Source: Bacteroidales bacterium
Lineage (GTDB): Bacteria; Bacteroidota; Bacteroidia; Bacteroidales; NBLH01
Assembly (NCBI GenBank): GCA_029933755.1
Contig: JAOZNO010000192.1
Span: 1-6,963, forward strand
Length of the DNA: 6,963 bases
Direction of reading: 5' to 3'
The notes under the pieces are model-generated. The model was not told the origin of the DNA and ran no database searches. It saw only the letters and a list, made by a program, of their open reading frames with translations. Below are positions 1-6,350 of the stretch, in pieces; position 1 is the stretch's first letter, and each line of letters opens with the position of its first letter. The translations under genes were made by a program, and so were the position numbers.

Positions 1-1431
1 ATGAGGCATTTTTGTTAAATCTACTACAAAAGATTCATTTGATATTGTTTTTCCCAGTACGATTGGTAATTCGTATTTTGATTCCTGAAATGCAAGAGAA
101 GAAATAACTGAGCGCATAGAAACAATTTTTGGCTTGCGATTAGGAACCTCAATGCCAATCGTGCCACGTCCCGGCATAGGAGCAATAATTCTGATTCCCA
201 GTGCAGAAAGACTTAATGCAATATCGTCTTCAAGGTTTTTTATTTTTGCGATTCTTACACCTGGCGCAGGAATAATCTCATACAGCGTTATAGTAGGGCC
301 AATTGTTGCCTTAATTTTGGTAATTTCAATCTTATAATTCCTTAGTGTCTCAACTATCTTATTTTTATTCTCTAATAGTTCAGCATTAGTTACTTCGGCA
401 TCCTCAGCCATGTGGTCATCAAGTAACTCTATAGGTGGGAATTTGTAATTTGAAAGCTCTTTTGTTGGGTCATATGGTTCTTCGTCAAATTCTTCTGCCT
501 GAATATCTTCGAATTTTTTAACATCTAAAACTAAACCTGAATCTGATGGGTTTTTTTGTTCATTTTCTTTAATGGTATTTTCTACTTCAAAGCCTAAATC
601 GTCTTTGTCCTCAACTTTTCCATCGTCGTAGATTCGTAAGCGTTTACGGTCAACAGTTTCTATTAATTCATTTGTGTCTAAGTTAATGTTTGTGCCTAGT
701 GATAAAACTTCCTCATTTTCTTCAGCTGGAACATCATTAACAACCTGTTTGTCAACAGCTGTTTTAACTGTTTCTAATTCTTTGTTTTCAGATATACCCA
801 TCACACCTAACAACCATGTGTAAGAATTATCAAAAGTGAATAGGATGAATGATGCTAAAAGGATAAATAGCAGAAATGCTGTACCTGTTGTGCCCAGAAA
901 AGAAACCAGCCAATTACTAATATGATAACCATGAGAACCTCCTAATACGAGAAGTTTATTACCGAAAATAAAAGAAAGACTAATTGATAACCATAGAGTT
1001 GCAATTATTGAATACTTTATTGTTTTTCCAAGAGGGATAAACTTAATGTTAAATAAATTCAGGCTAATAACAAATAATATAAAAACAATTGAGAATGAGG
1101 CTATTCCAAACCATTGATAAATGAAAAAATGAGCCAATGACGCGCCCATGGTACCTGCGTGGTTCTCTACCTTTAAATCGGCATTTGTCATGTAATCAGA
1201 TGCCTCCAGAAAGCTTTGGTCTCCTTTCCAGCTAATAAGGAATGAGATAAATGCAAGGGAGATCATGATGGCAAAGAAAAATGCAAGTCCGGCTAGTAGC
1301 AATTTTGTGCGACCATCATTAAATGTTCTCTGAGTTTTTGCAATAAAAGATTCAGTTTGCTTTTTTCGAGCTGTAGGTTTTCTTTTAGTGGCAGTCTTTT
1401 TCTTTGTAGTTTGTGCTTTTTTAACAGTCAT
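1..1431 (-). CDS. ftsK: DNA translocase FtsK, N-terminal part (cut by window edge)
   Basis: FtsK is an inner-membrane-anchored, ATP-driven DNA pump that clears chromosome ends from the septum and assists dimer resolution at division. I translated 477 codons from the ATG at 1429-1431 without a stop; the C-terminal part lies outside the window. Residues 1-25 are Lys/Thr-rich and basic. Four membrane segments follow at about 44-67, 97-125, 140-158 and 176-199. An acidic, low-complexity linker runs to about 328. From 'YKFPPIELL' (329-337) the sequence matches the FtsK alpha/beta motor region: 'GPTITLYEIIPAPGV' (378-392), 'NLEDDIALSLSALGIRI' (399-415), 'PMPGRGTIGIEVPN' (418-431) and 'VLGKTISNESFVVDLTKMPH' (458-477). 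In the family 'DLAKMPH' directly precedes the 'LLVAGATGSGKS' Walker A motif, so the window stops a few residues before the ATP site. Family identity is very secure; integrity of the rest cannot be judged here. Confidence 0.96.
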   Translation of the reverse strand, partial: MTVKKAQTTKKKTATKRKPTARKKQTESFIAKTQRTFNDGRTKLLLAGLAFFFAIMISLAFISFLISWKGDQSFLEASDYMTNADLKVENHAGTMGASLAHFFIYQWFGIASFSIVFILFVISLNLFNIKFIPLGKTIKYSIIATLWLSISLSFIFGNKLLVLGGSHGYHISNWLVSFLGTTGTAFLLFILLASFILFTFDNSYTWLLGVMGISENKELETVKTAVDKQVVNDVPAEENEEVLSLGTNINLDTNELIETVDRKRLRIYDDGKVEDKDDLGFEVENTIKENEQKNPSDSGLVLDVKKFEDIQAEEFDEEPYDPTKELSNYKFPPIELLDDHMAEDAEVTNAELLENKNKIVETLRNYKIEITKIKATIGPTITLYEIIPAPGVRIAKIKNLEDDIALSLSALGIRIIAPMPGRGTIGIEVPNRKPKIVSMRSVISSLAFQESKYELPIVLGKTISNESFVVDLTKMPH

Positions 1432-1472
1432 GAGTTTTATGCTTCTGCAGTTTTAACTTAATTCTAATAATG

Positions 1473-1480
1473 CAAAAGTA
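1473..1480 (-). promoter_or_regulatory. Putative -7 promoter box of ftsK
   Basis: On the minus strand this reads TACTTTTG, a full match to the Bacteroidota -7 consensus TAnnTTTG. It lies 41 bp upstream of the ftsK ATG, inside the 74-bp gap after the lipoprotein gene. The -33 position has only TTTA near 1500-1503 instead of TTTG. It suggests ftsK has its own start site and does not depend only on read-through. Confidence 0.5.
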
Positions 1481-1505
1481 ATAAAAACTTAGAAAAATGT
1501 TAAAT

Positions 1506-2216
1506 TTATTTATCAGCAATCTTATTATATTCGTTTACGGTTTTTTCCATTTCCTCTTTTGTTACCATAATATAATCTTTTGGTATCTCAAAATGTTGTG
1601 AATCAATATCTTTCTTTCGTATTTTTTTAGCGATAAATTGCATATGAATACCCGTCATGTTTACTGTAAACTCAAGTAATACACCTTCTATATCTTTATA
1701 TGGATTATTTGAATTTGGATTTTTAATATTAAGCTGAGTAGTATAATATAATTCAACAGTATCTTTTGAGTTTTGAAAAATGGCAATAGCATGATTGCAT
1801 TTTAATCCTGCTATGGTTTTTTCTTTTTCAGTATAAGTAATTGTTACAATATTGTCTCTTTTATAGCCAAATGGTGCTGCCGAGGTATCAGTAAGGTACA
1901 TGTACTTTTTATCTACTATTTGGAAAAGAGTCGCATTTTTGCCTTTTTCATAATTTGTAATATAATTTAGTTTAAACAGAAACCCTTCGATGGTACTGTA
2001 AGTAGAGTTATTTTTAAACTCGGTAATCATCAGCTTGGGCAAAAGCAATATTAGTGGGTTTTTTCTTGCATTATCTAAATAGTTAATCTCAAATTCAATT
2101 ACACCTTCTTTTGTCCTTTTAATATCAGAACTTTCATTGCATGAGTTTAACGAAATAATTAGTACAATTAGAAGTGCTATAAAATATGAGTATTTGTAGA
2201 CTGTTCTATTTAGCAT
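1506..2216 (-). CDS. Putative lipoprotein of unknown function (DUF4412/GLPGLI-like appearance)
   Basis: This is a 236-residue protein starting at an ATG (2214-2216). The N-terminus has a basic start, a hydrophobic core at about 11-22 and a lipobox-like 'LNSC' with the candidate lipidated cysteine at residue 26, so it is probably exported and anchored in the envelope. The mature part looks beta-rich: alternating hydrophobic strands such as 'GVIEFEINYL' (38-47), then 'TYTEKEKTIAGLKCNHAIAIF' spread over 127-147, and an ending 'FEIPKDYIMVTKEEME' (209-224). The 'K-x-I-A-G-x-K-C-x-x-A' and 'F-x-I-P-x-D-Y' patterns recall Bacteroidota DUF4412/GLPGLI-type proteins, but I assign this only by resemblance. 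It ends 74 bp before ftsK on the same strand. No catalytic motif is visible, and I do not propose a function beyond an envelope lipoprotein. Confidence 0.8.
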   Translation of the reverse strand: MLNRTVYKYSYFIALLIVLIISLNSCNESSDIKRTKEGVIEFEINYLDNARKNPLILLLPKLMITEFKNNSTYSTIEGFLFKLNYITNYEKGKNATLFQIVDKKYMYLTDTSAAPFGYKRDNIVTITYTEKEKTIAGLKCNHAIAIFQNSKDTVELYYTTQLNIKNPNSNNPYKDIEGVLLEFTVNMTGIHMQFIAKKIRKKDIDSQHFEIPKDYIMVTKEEMEKTVNEYNKIADK

Positions 2217-2335
2217 TATTGAATTTTAGGCATTACAAAAAGCGAAAATAAGTATTTTCCTGATATTTTTAAAAAGAATTATCAATTAGTTTTTTTTAAA
2301 CAAGCGTCTTTTTTTATTGAAAAGCTTAAAAAGGG

Positions 2336-3109
2336 TTACCATACAATTTTTTCTTTATTTAAAAATGCATTAATTCCTTTTTTGCAATCAGTGCTATCTC
2401 TGGCTTTTGCATTTAGCTCTGCTGCATAGTTTAGTGCTTGCTCTAAATCTTTTTGCTGAATTTCGCTTATTAAGCTTTTTGTAAGTGCAAGTGAATTTCC
2501 TGATGTCTTTGTTACTAAATTATAGGCAAATTTCTCCACTTCCTCATCAATTAGTTCTTTTGTTGAAATAAAATTTACTAAGCCAATTTTTCGGGCTTCT
2601 TTTGCTTCAATTAAATCACCTGATAGTAATAGCCTTTTTGTGTGGCTTTCGCCGAATTTTCTAATAGCAAATACACTTACAATAGCCGGTACAAATCCAA
2701 TTTTAACCTCAGTAAATCCAAATTTTGCTTCGGGAACAGAAAATACCAAGTCACAAACTGTTGCTAAGCCGGCACCTCCAGCAATAGCAGAGCCTTCAAT
2801 CTGTGCAATAACTATCTTTTTCATAGTGTAAATTTGTCGAAACATTTCTTTCAGCTGCATTGAATCTGCCAAATTTTCAGCATAGGTATATTGACTTAAC
2901 TCCTTTAGGTAAGCCAAGTCTGCACCCGCACAAAAAGCATCACCATTTGCTTTTAAGATTATTACTTTTACATCATTATTGTATTCTGCTTTTTTTAATG
3001 TGCTATAAAGCTCCTTAACCATGGTGGAGTTTAATGCATTTCTTTTATCCGGGCGGTTAAGAGTTATGGTGGCTACCCTGTTTTTTATATTATATTTAAT
3101 TAAATTCAT
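2336..3109 (-). CDS. Enoyl-CoA hydratase/isomerase family protein (methylglutaconyl-CoA hydratase-like)
   Basis: This is a cytoplasmic crotonase-fold enzyme of 257 residues, the usual family length. The ATG at 3107-3109 is chosen because the in-frame TTG seven codons upstream overlaps the probable -7 box and the family normally begins close to 'V-x-x-I-T-L-N-R-P' (12-20 here). CoA-binding and oxyanion-hole motifs are 'FCAGADL' (59-65) and 'GSAIAGGAGLATVCDL' (106-121). 'KFGFTEVKIGFVPAIVS' (129-145) holds Glu134, equivalent to the second catalytic Glu (Glu164) of rat enoyl-CoA hydratase. The position of the first catalytic Glu (Glu144) is Gly114. The 'F-x-E-V-x-I-G-x-x-P-A-x-x-S' pattern and the single Glu resemble bacterial LiuC-type methylglutaconyl-CoA hydratases of leucine/isovalerate breakdown; exact substrate is inference. 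The C-terminus ends in the family-like '...F-L-N-K-E-K-I-V-W'. It seems to be a monocistronic unit with its own promoter. Confidence 0.9.
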   Translation of the reverse strand: MNLIKYNIKNRVATITLNRPDKRNALNSTMVKELYSTLKKAEYNNDVKVIILKANGDAFCAGADLAYLKELSQYTYAENLADSMQLKEMFRQIYTMKKIVIAQIEGSAIAGGAGLATVCDLVFSVPEAKFGFTEVKIGFVPAIVSVFAIRKFGESHTKRLLLSGDLIEAKEARKIGLVNFISTKELIDEEVEKFAYNLVTKTSGNSLALTKSLISEIQQKDLEQALNYAAELNAKARDSTDCKKGINAFLNKEKIVW

Positions 3110-3127
3110 ATTCTGTATTTTTGATAA

Positions 3128-3135
3128 CAAAGTTA
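3128..3135 (-). promoter_or_regulatory. Putative -7 promoter box of the enoyl-CoA hydratase gene
   Basis: The minus strand reads TAACTTTG, a full TAnnTTTG match, ending 18 bp before the ATG at 3109. Its last three bases are the TTG that could be mistaken for an upstream start, which supports the downstream ATG. The expected -33 TTTG is not seen at normal spacing; a TTTG at 3147-3150 is too close. The predicted leader would be only about a dozen bases. Confidence 0.5.
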
Positions 3136-3369
3136 TACAAAAAAAACAAAACCTATTTCAATCTTAACATACCTTAAGAGCAAACGCTTTTAAAACTTTA
3201 AAACTAAAAATATAGGCCATTCTGATTCATCATCTGATAAAAAAAAGAGAAGGTTTATCCTTGGATTCACGTAGATATAATAAATGTACTCAAGTTTATT
3301 TCATGAAAATCCTTAAAGATGATTGTTCTGAACAGACCTTTGGGGATTCAAGAATTCTCTTACGAGAAA

Positions 3370-3402
3370 AGCCTGTTTACTTTGATTTTTCGTAAACAGG
3401 CT
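3370..3402 (-). terminator. Hairpin terminator downstream of the beta-solenoid gene
   Basis: A perfect 11-bp inverted repeat, AGCCTGTTTAC (3370-3380) and GTAAACAGGCT (3392-3402), encloses an 11-base loop. It starts 31 bp after the stop codon at 3434. On the minus strand the stem is followed by TTTTCTC, a short T-tract, fitting a terminator for the sigma/anti-sigma/solenoid unit. The plus-strand side has AAATGATTATTTGATTTTTT, so weak bidirectional activity is possible but no plus-strand gene needs it. Confidence 0.75.
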
Positions 3403-3433
3403 AAATGATTATTTGATTTTTTAAACGGGTTGT

Positions 3434-4486
3434 TTAATTAAAGTTGACTTTCCCGTACCTACTATTTATTATTATTTTTGCTTTTGGATTTTCTTTGTTC
3501 CCAATAACACCCCAATAAGTAGACTCTGTTCCTTCAATAATTTTGCTTAAACTTGTTCTGTCAGGATGATTTATTGAACCGTATGCAGCTTCTGCTTTTA
3601 ATTCGTAAGCTAGCTCATCAGAAACACTTAAGCTAGCTTTTCCATATTTTAAATTTACTTTTATTAATTCAAAATCAGGGTCAATACTACCTAATTCTAA
3701 ATTACTGTATTTTAAATCCATTTCAAGTTTGTTGTACAATTTAGAAATCTCAAAGCCTGAATAGCCACCTGTGCATATAAAGTTTCTTACAGCACCAACC
3801 CTAAATGGGTGATCGTATTTTGACTCAGCAACAATTGATTTTGCCTTTTTGATTTTTATCGATGAGTATTTGCTGCCAATCATTAGCGCAATTGCTTTAT
3901 TTATTGATACTTTAGAGTATCGTGCTTCAAGTTTTAACCAGTTAGCATCTTCAATGTCGCAAGTACTGTTTGAGTATGCAACTGATACAAAATTTAAGGG
4001 TTTCTTGTTTCCCCGGCTTAGCTTATTAATAGCAAAACTACCATATTTTACACTAATGTTTGCATGACCATTTACCTCGTTCAAAAACAGATTGCCATAT
4101 TTATTATATAAATCAACATTTATATTTTTTGGCATTCTTACTGTATAATCAATACTGAAATCTGTATTTCTAATTGATTCTGTTATATCTGTAATAGCCG
4201 ATATCATATCACCATCTTTAGCAAATTTAATTTCTATTTTATCAAAAGTATTATCCGCTTTTGACTTGCTGGATGTATTAACTGTAACAACAACTTTAAT
4301 ATCCACAATGTTTTTATCCCAATTTTCAATATGCATGTTGCCATATCGGTTACTTAGCTTTAAAATGGTATTCTTAGTAACTTTATATTCCTGATGATAA
4401 TTTTTTGTAAAATCATCAGCAAATCCATTTTGTGCAACTAATAATAGAACCCCAATTATTATTGCTGTTATTTTCCCCTTTTTCAT
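3434..4486 (-). CDS. Exported DUF4097-like beta-solenoid protein
   Basis: This is a 350-residue protein starting at the ATG at 4484-4486. Residues 1-23 form a signal peptide (basic 'MKKGK', hydrophobic 'ITAIIIGVLLLVA', likely cleavage after 'NGFA'). There is no lipobox and no other membrane segment, so it is probably periplasmic or surface-exposed. The mature chain begins with 'NRYGNMHIENWDKNIVDIKV' (46-65), typical of the DUF4097 putative adhesin/beta-helix family. It then carries repeated turns built around Tyr-Gly/Tyr-Ser: tyrosines at 48, 130, 148, 171, 190, 207, 224, 242, 260, 281, 302 and 344, mostly 17-23 residues apart. The last turn is 'NSRYGKVNFN' at the very C-terminus. That spacing fits one rung of a beta-helix per repeat. 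The gene starts 35 bp after the anti-sigma gene and ends before a terminator, so it is likely co-transcribed with it. I see no catalytic motif and no obvious secretion-sorting tail; function is unknown. Confidence 0.85.
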   Translation of the reverse strand: MKKGKITAIIIGVLLLVAQNGFADDFTKNYHQEYKVTKNTILKLSNRYGNMHIENWDKNIVDIKVVVTVNTSSKSKADNTFDKIEIKFAKDGDMISAITDITESIRNTDFSIDYTVRMPKNINVDLYNKYGNLFLNEVNGHANISVKYGSFAINKLSRGNKKPLNFVSVAYSNSTCDIEDANWLKLEARYSKVSINKAIALMIGSKYSSIKIKKAKSIVAESKYDHPFRVGAVRNFICTGGYSGFEISKLYNKLEMDLKYSNLELGSIDPDFELIKVNLKYGKASLSVSDELAYELKAEAAYGSINHPDRTSLSKIIEGTESTYWGVIGNKENPKAKIIINSRYGKVNFN

Positions 4487-4521
4487 ATCTGTGTAATTTA
4501 AAAATTCTTATTTACCTTGTT

Positions 4522-5046
4522 TTAACAGTTATCTTTAATCTGATCAATTACCAATTCAAGAAACTGTATTTTATTTTGATAATTATTAATCATTGCATTA
4601 ATGATTCTTGTATCGTTTTGATTTATCTTTAATTCTTTTTGCAGTGAAACATAAACAATATCAAGCTGTTCTAGTTCCTGATCAACCATTTTTTTCTGTT
4701 CCAAATCTATTTTGCAATCCAATTTTTGAAATTCAGTTATTTTTTGATCTAAATCTGCTTTGTAAAAGTTTTCTACTTCTTTATACTTTGGTGAAACATC
4801 ACTTAGGCTAATAATTTTATTTTCGTTAATTGCCATTTTTGTCTGCATAAACTGATATCTAACAAGAGCAGATATCATTATTAAAAAAACAAAACCGGCA
4901 GCAATTGAAAACCAATAAGTACGACTAATCGTATTCCTTTTTTGTGTACTTAGTTTTTGCTGAAATCGTTCAAAATGACCTTCAGGTAATTCAAAAGAAT
5001 TAAACGAATCATTATTTTTTTTTATAAAATCTTCCAGATCTTTCAT
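4522..5046 (-). CDS. Putative membrane-anchored anti-sigma factor
   Basis: The ATG at 5044-5046 gives 174 residues beginning 'MKDLEDFIKKN'. A TTG at 5059-5061 would add five residues but is less likely, since related proteins start at 'MKDLE'. The cytoplasmic N-terminus carries 'LPEGHFERFQQKL' (about 20-32), a motif common in Bacteroidota anti-sigma factors. One membrane helix follows at about 44-63 ('WFSIAAGFVFLIMISALV'). The C-terminal 110 residues are charged and helical with coiled-coil character. They end in 'RIINAMINNYQNKIQFLEL' (147-165), also typical of the group. No zinc-binding His-x3-Cys-x2-Cys motif is present, so it is not a ZAS-type anti-sigma. By context it should hold the ECF sigma factor encoded upstream at the membrane; the binding is inferred from gene order and architecture. 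It lies 35 bp upstream of the beta-solenoid gene. Confidence 0.75.
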   Translation of the reverse strand: MKDLEDFIKKNNDSFNSFELPEGHFERFQQKLSTQKRNTISRTYWFSIAAGFVFLIMISALVRYQFMQTKMAINENKIISLSDVSPKYKEVENFYKADLDQKITEFQKLDCKIDLEQKKMVDQELEQLDIVYVSLQKELKINQNDTRIINAMINNYQNKIQFLELVIDQIKDNC

Positions 5047-5113
5047 TTGTTTATTTTTCAACTATTTTTACTTGCTACATAGCTTGTTCCGTTACTGCAG
5101 AGGAACTATATGT

Positions 5114-5121
5114 CAAAAGTA
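5114..5121 (-). promoter_or_regulatory. Putative -7 promoter box of the anti-sigma/solenoid unit
   Basis: The minus strand reads TACTTTTG, a full TAnnTTTG match, 67 bp before the anti-sigma ATG. Upstream, the best -33 candidate is a TTA within GTTATT near 5140-5145, one mismatch from TTG. If used, the anti-sigma factor and solenoid protein could be made independently of the sigma gene. Confidence 0.4.
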
Positions 5122-5169
5122 ATTATTGCACTGTATGCTAATAACTAGTGTTACTAAGAAAACTACTTT

Positions 5170-5215
5170 TTTCACAAGTGTCTTTTAGAAATCGTCAAGA
5201 ATAAAGCTTGTGAAA
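5170..5215. repeat. Inverted repeat in the sigma/anti-sigma gap
   Basis: TTTCACAAG (5170-5178) and CTTGTGAAA (5207-5215) form a perfect 9-bp inverted repeat around 28 bases. On the minus strand the distal arm is followed by A-rich, not T-rich, sequence, so it does not look like a standard terminator. It sits about 50 bp upstream of the probable -7 box at 5114-5121 and could be an operator or an mRNA structure between sigma and anti-sigma. Confidence 0.45.
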
Positions 5216-5345
5216 TATTGAAAATCAAGGCGTTTACTTTTGTAAATAACTGTTTTCAAGATGAGCATAACGCAATTATTGGCGTTTTCTTAGAGATACT
5301 AACTATGTTTAACATGTCTGTTCATTTTCAACTTTTATTAGATAC

Positions 5346-5897
5346 TTATTTTTTGTTTAGTGTTAGAATTTCTAATAATTTCTTTTTTGCTCTTGCTAAC
5401 TGTGAACGTGATGTTGATGACGAAATTCCTGTTATTTCAGCAATTTCATCATGGTCATAACCCTCAAGCAAGTAAAGTGATAATACAATACGGTAGCCAT
5501 CCGGTAATTTTGTGATTGCATCTCTTAGCTTTTTAAGTTCGTACTCCTGATTGTTCTCTTCGTAATTTGTCTGTTCAAACTTAGTCGTATTAATATCTTC
5601 AATATTCTCAAATTCAAATTTTCTTTTTCTTAAAGCATCCAATGACGCATTCACTACTATTTTTTTTAACCATGCACCAAAACTAACATCACCTGAAAAG
5701 TAATTTAATTTCTGAAAAGCCTTTAAAAAAGATTCTTGTGTAATATCCTCTGCCTCCATACGATCATTCAAAATTCGAAAAGCTGTATTGTACATAGCCC
5801 TGGCATATAACTTGTAAATTTCAGACTGAGCTTTTCTTTCACCCCTTTTGCACGCTTCAATCAAATTACTGTGAATATCTTTATAGGCTTTTTTCAA
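5346..5897 (-). CDS. ECF-type RNA polymerase sigma factor
   Basis: A 183-residue sigma-70 family protein of ECF size with only regions 2 and 4. It directs RNA polymerase to a set of stress or envelope genes. Region 2 spans about 25-93, with 'FRILNDRMEAEDITQESFLKAFQKL' across 40-64 (core binding) and 'GAWLKKIVVNASLDALRKR' (74-92; -10 melting and recognition). After a variable linker, region 4 runs about 125-175. It contains 'LPDGYRIVLSLYLLEGYDHD' (131-150) and the helix-turn-helix 'EIAEITGISSSTSRSQLARA' (151-170), which reads the -35 element. The start is a TTG (5895-5897): no ATG occurs before residue 35, inside region 2, and the upstream frame is open to 5967 without a normal start. The residues from 'NLIEACKRGERKAQ' match the usual ECF N-terminus. 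The anti-sigma gene follows after a 299-bp gap, unusually long for such pairs. Confidence 0.93.
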   Translation of the reverse strand: MKKAYKDIHSNLIEACKRGERKAQSEIYKLYARAMYNTAFRILNDRMEAEDITQESFLKAFQKLNYFSGDVSFGAWLKKIVVNASLDALRKRKFEFENIEDINTTKFEQTNYEENNQEYELKKLRDAITKLPDGYRIVLSLYLLEGYDHDEIAEITGISSSTSRSQLARAKKKLLEILTLNKK

Positions 5898-5980
5898 ATT
5901 GCTTCTGTATAAATGACGTAATTGAAAATTAAATGCTGCATCAAAATATAAAATATTTGAATAAATCTAAAATTAAATTT

Positions 5981-6068
5981 TAATCCCACTAGTGGGTTTA
6001 ATTCCCCGATGCTTGCATCGAACAAAAGAAATTCTATTCTATTCATACCTCGTGAGCTTGCTCCGAGG
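5981..6068. repeat. Cluster of three palindromes, probable decayed REP-like element
   Basis: Three dyads lie in 88 bp. The first is a perfect palindrome CCCACTAGTGGG (5985-5996), extended by TAA/TTA with one mismatch. The second is CGATGC-TT-GCATCG (6007-6020), preceded by CCC whose expected GGG partner is missing. The third is CCTCG-t-GAGC-TT-GCTC-CGAGG (6048-6068), a 9-bp stem with one bulged T. The second and third share the core GCTTGC with a TT loop, and between them lies a short run of ATTCT units (6031-6044). Paired short hairpins of this kind are typical of REP/BIME elements moved by Y1 (RAYT) transposases. No transposase gene is in the window, so the assignment is inference. Confidence 0.5.
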
Positions 6069-6290
6069 TTATTGATTTATATCGGAAAAGATGTTTTTGT
6101 TTAAACCTACGAATAAATTTAATGAAACAAACTTATGTGTTTGAAACAAGGAATCAAAATAATTAGAAGTAAATGAAAGCTTATATGTTATGAAAGAATC
6201 TTTTAGGATAAGGATGTTGTTTGTAAATTTAGGGAAGCAATTCGTTTTGTCAGTTAAATGAGATCCATTTTTCAGTAAAAAATGTATAAT

Positions 6291-6320
6291 AAAAAAAGGC
6301 TGCCTTAAAAAGACAGCCTT
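6291..6320 (-). terminator. Rho-independent terminator of the globin gene
   Basis: On the minus strand AAGGCTGTCTT (6320-6310), a TTT loop and AAGGCAGCCTT (6306-6296) form an 11-bp stem with one internal mismatch. The stem runs directly into a seven-T tract (6297-6291). It begins 30 bp after the globin stop codon. Stem, loop and T-tract are all on the minus strand side, so the direction is clear. Confidence 0.9.
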
Positions 6321-6350
6321 GACTTAATTGGTTAAAGTTGGATACTATAT

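Larger units (their letters stand above)
3110..3433. other. Intergenic region between the hydratase and beta-solenoid genes
   Basis: About 320 bp with no gene I can support. It holds the hydratase promoter box at its left end and the hairpin terminator at 3370-3402 at its right end. A plus-strand frame is open from 3216 to 3393, with an internal ATG at 3303 giving 30 codons whose stop lies inside the hairpin. It has no visible promoter and no recognisable product, so it is not annotated as a gene. The two flanking genes are transcribed in the same direction. Confidence 0.7.
5898..6350. other. Intergenic region between globin and sigma-factor genes
   Basis: About 450 bp with no gene I can support on either strand. 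It contains the sigma-factor leader, the cluster of three small palindromes at 5981-6068 and the globin terminator at 6291-6320. Between 6069 and 6290 I see only AT-rich sequence with short open stretches (for example a 14-codon plus-strand frame at 6121). Near 5942-5950 the minus strand reads TATATTTTG, one base too long for the TAnnTTTG box, so the sigma-factor promoter is not assigned. Confidence 0.7.

Noticed and set aside
134..337. Plus-strand open frame of 67 codons
   Set aside because: It lies wholly antisense to the well-conserved FtsK motor region and is a shadow of it.
2217..2335. Terminator after the hydratase gene or promoter of the lipoprotein gene
   Set aside because: Only weak A/T pairing and a one-mismatch -7 box (TATTTTCG at 2243-2250) are visible; too weak to annotate.
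2640..2831. Plus-strand open frame of 63 codons
   Set aside because: It is antisense to the conserved crotonase core and shows no independent coding signal.
3128..3130. TTG as start codon of the hydratase gene (7 residues longer)
   Set aside because: The TTG is the end of the probable -7 box, and the family N-terminus fits the ATG at 3107-3109.
3216..3396. Plus-strand open frame of about 58 codons, with a 30-codon version from the ATG at 3303
   Set aside because: There is no promoter box or recognisable product, and its stop lies inside the terminator hairpin of the opposite-strand gene; most likely chance.
5218..5460. Plus-strand open frame of 80 codons, preceded by TACTTTTG at 5235-5242
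   Set aside because: The start would be TTG, the promoter-like box lies after that start, and the second half is antisense to sigma region 4.
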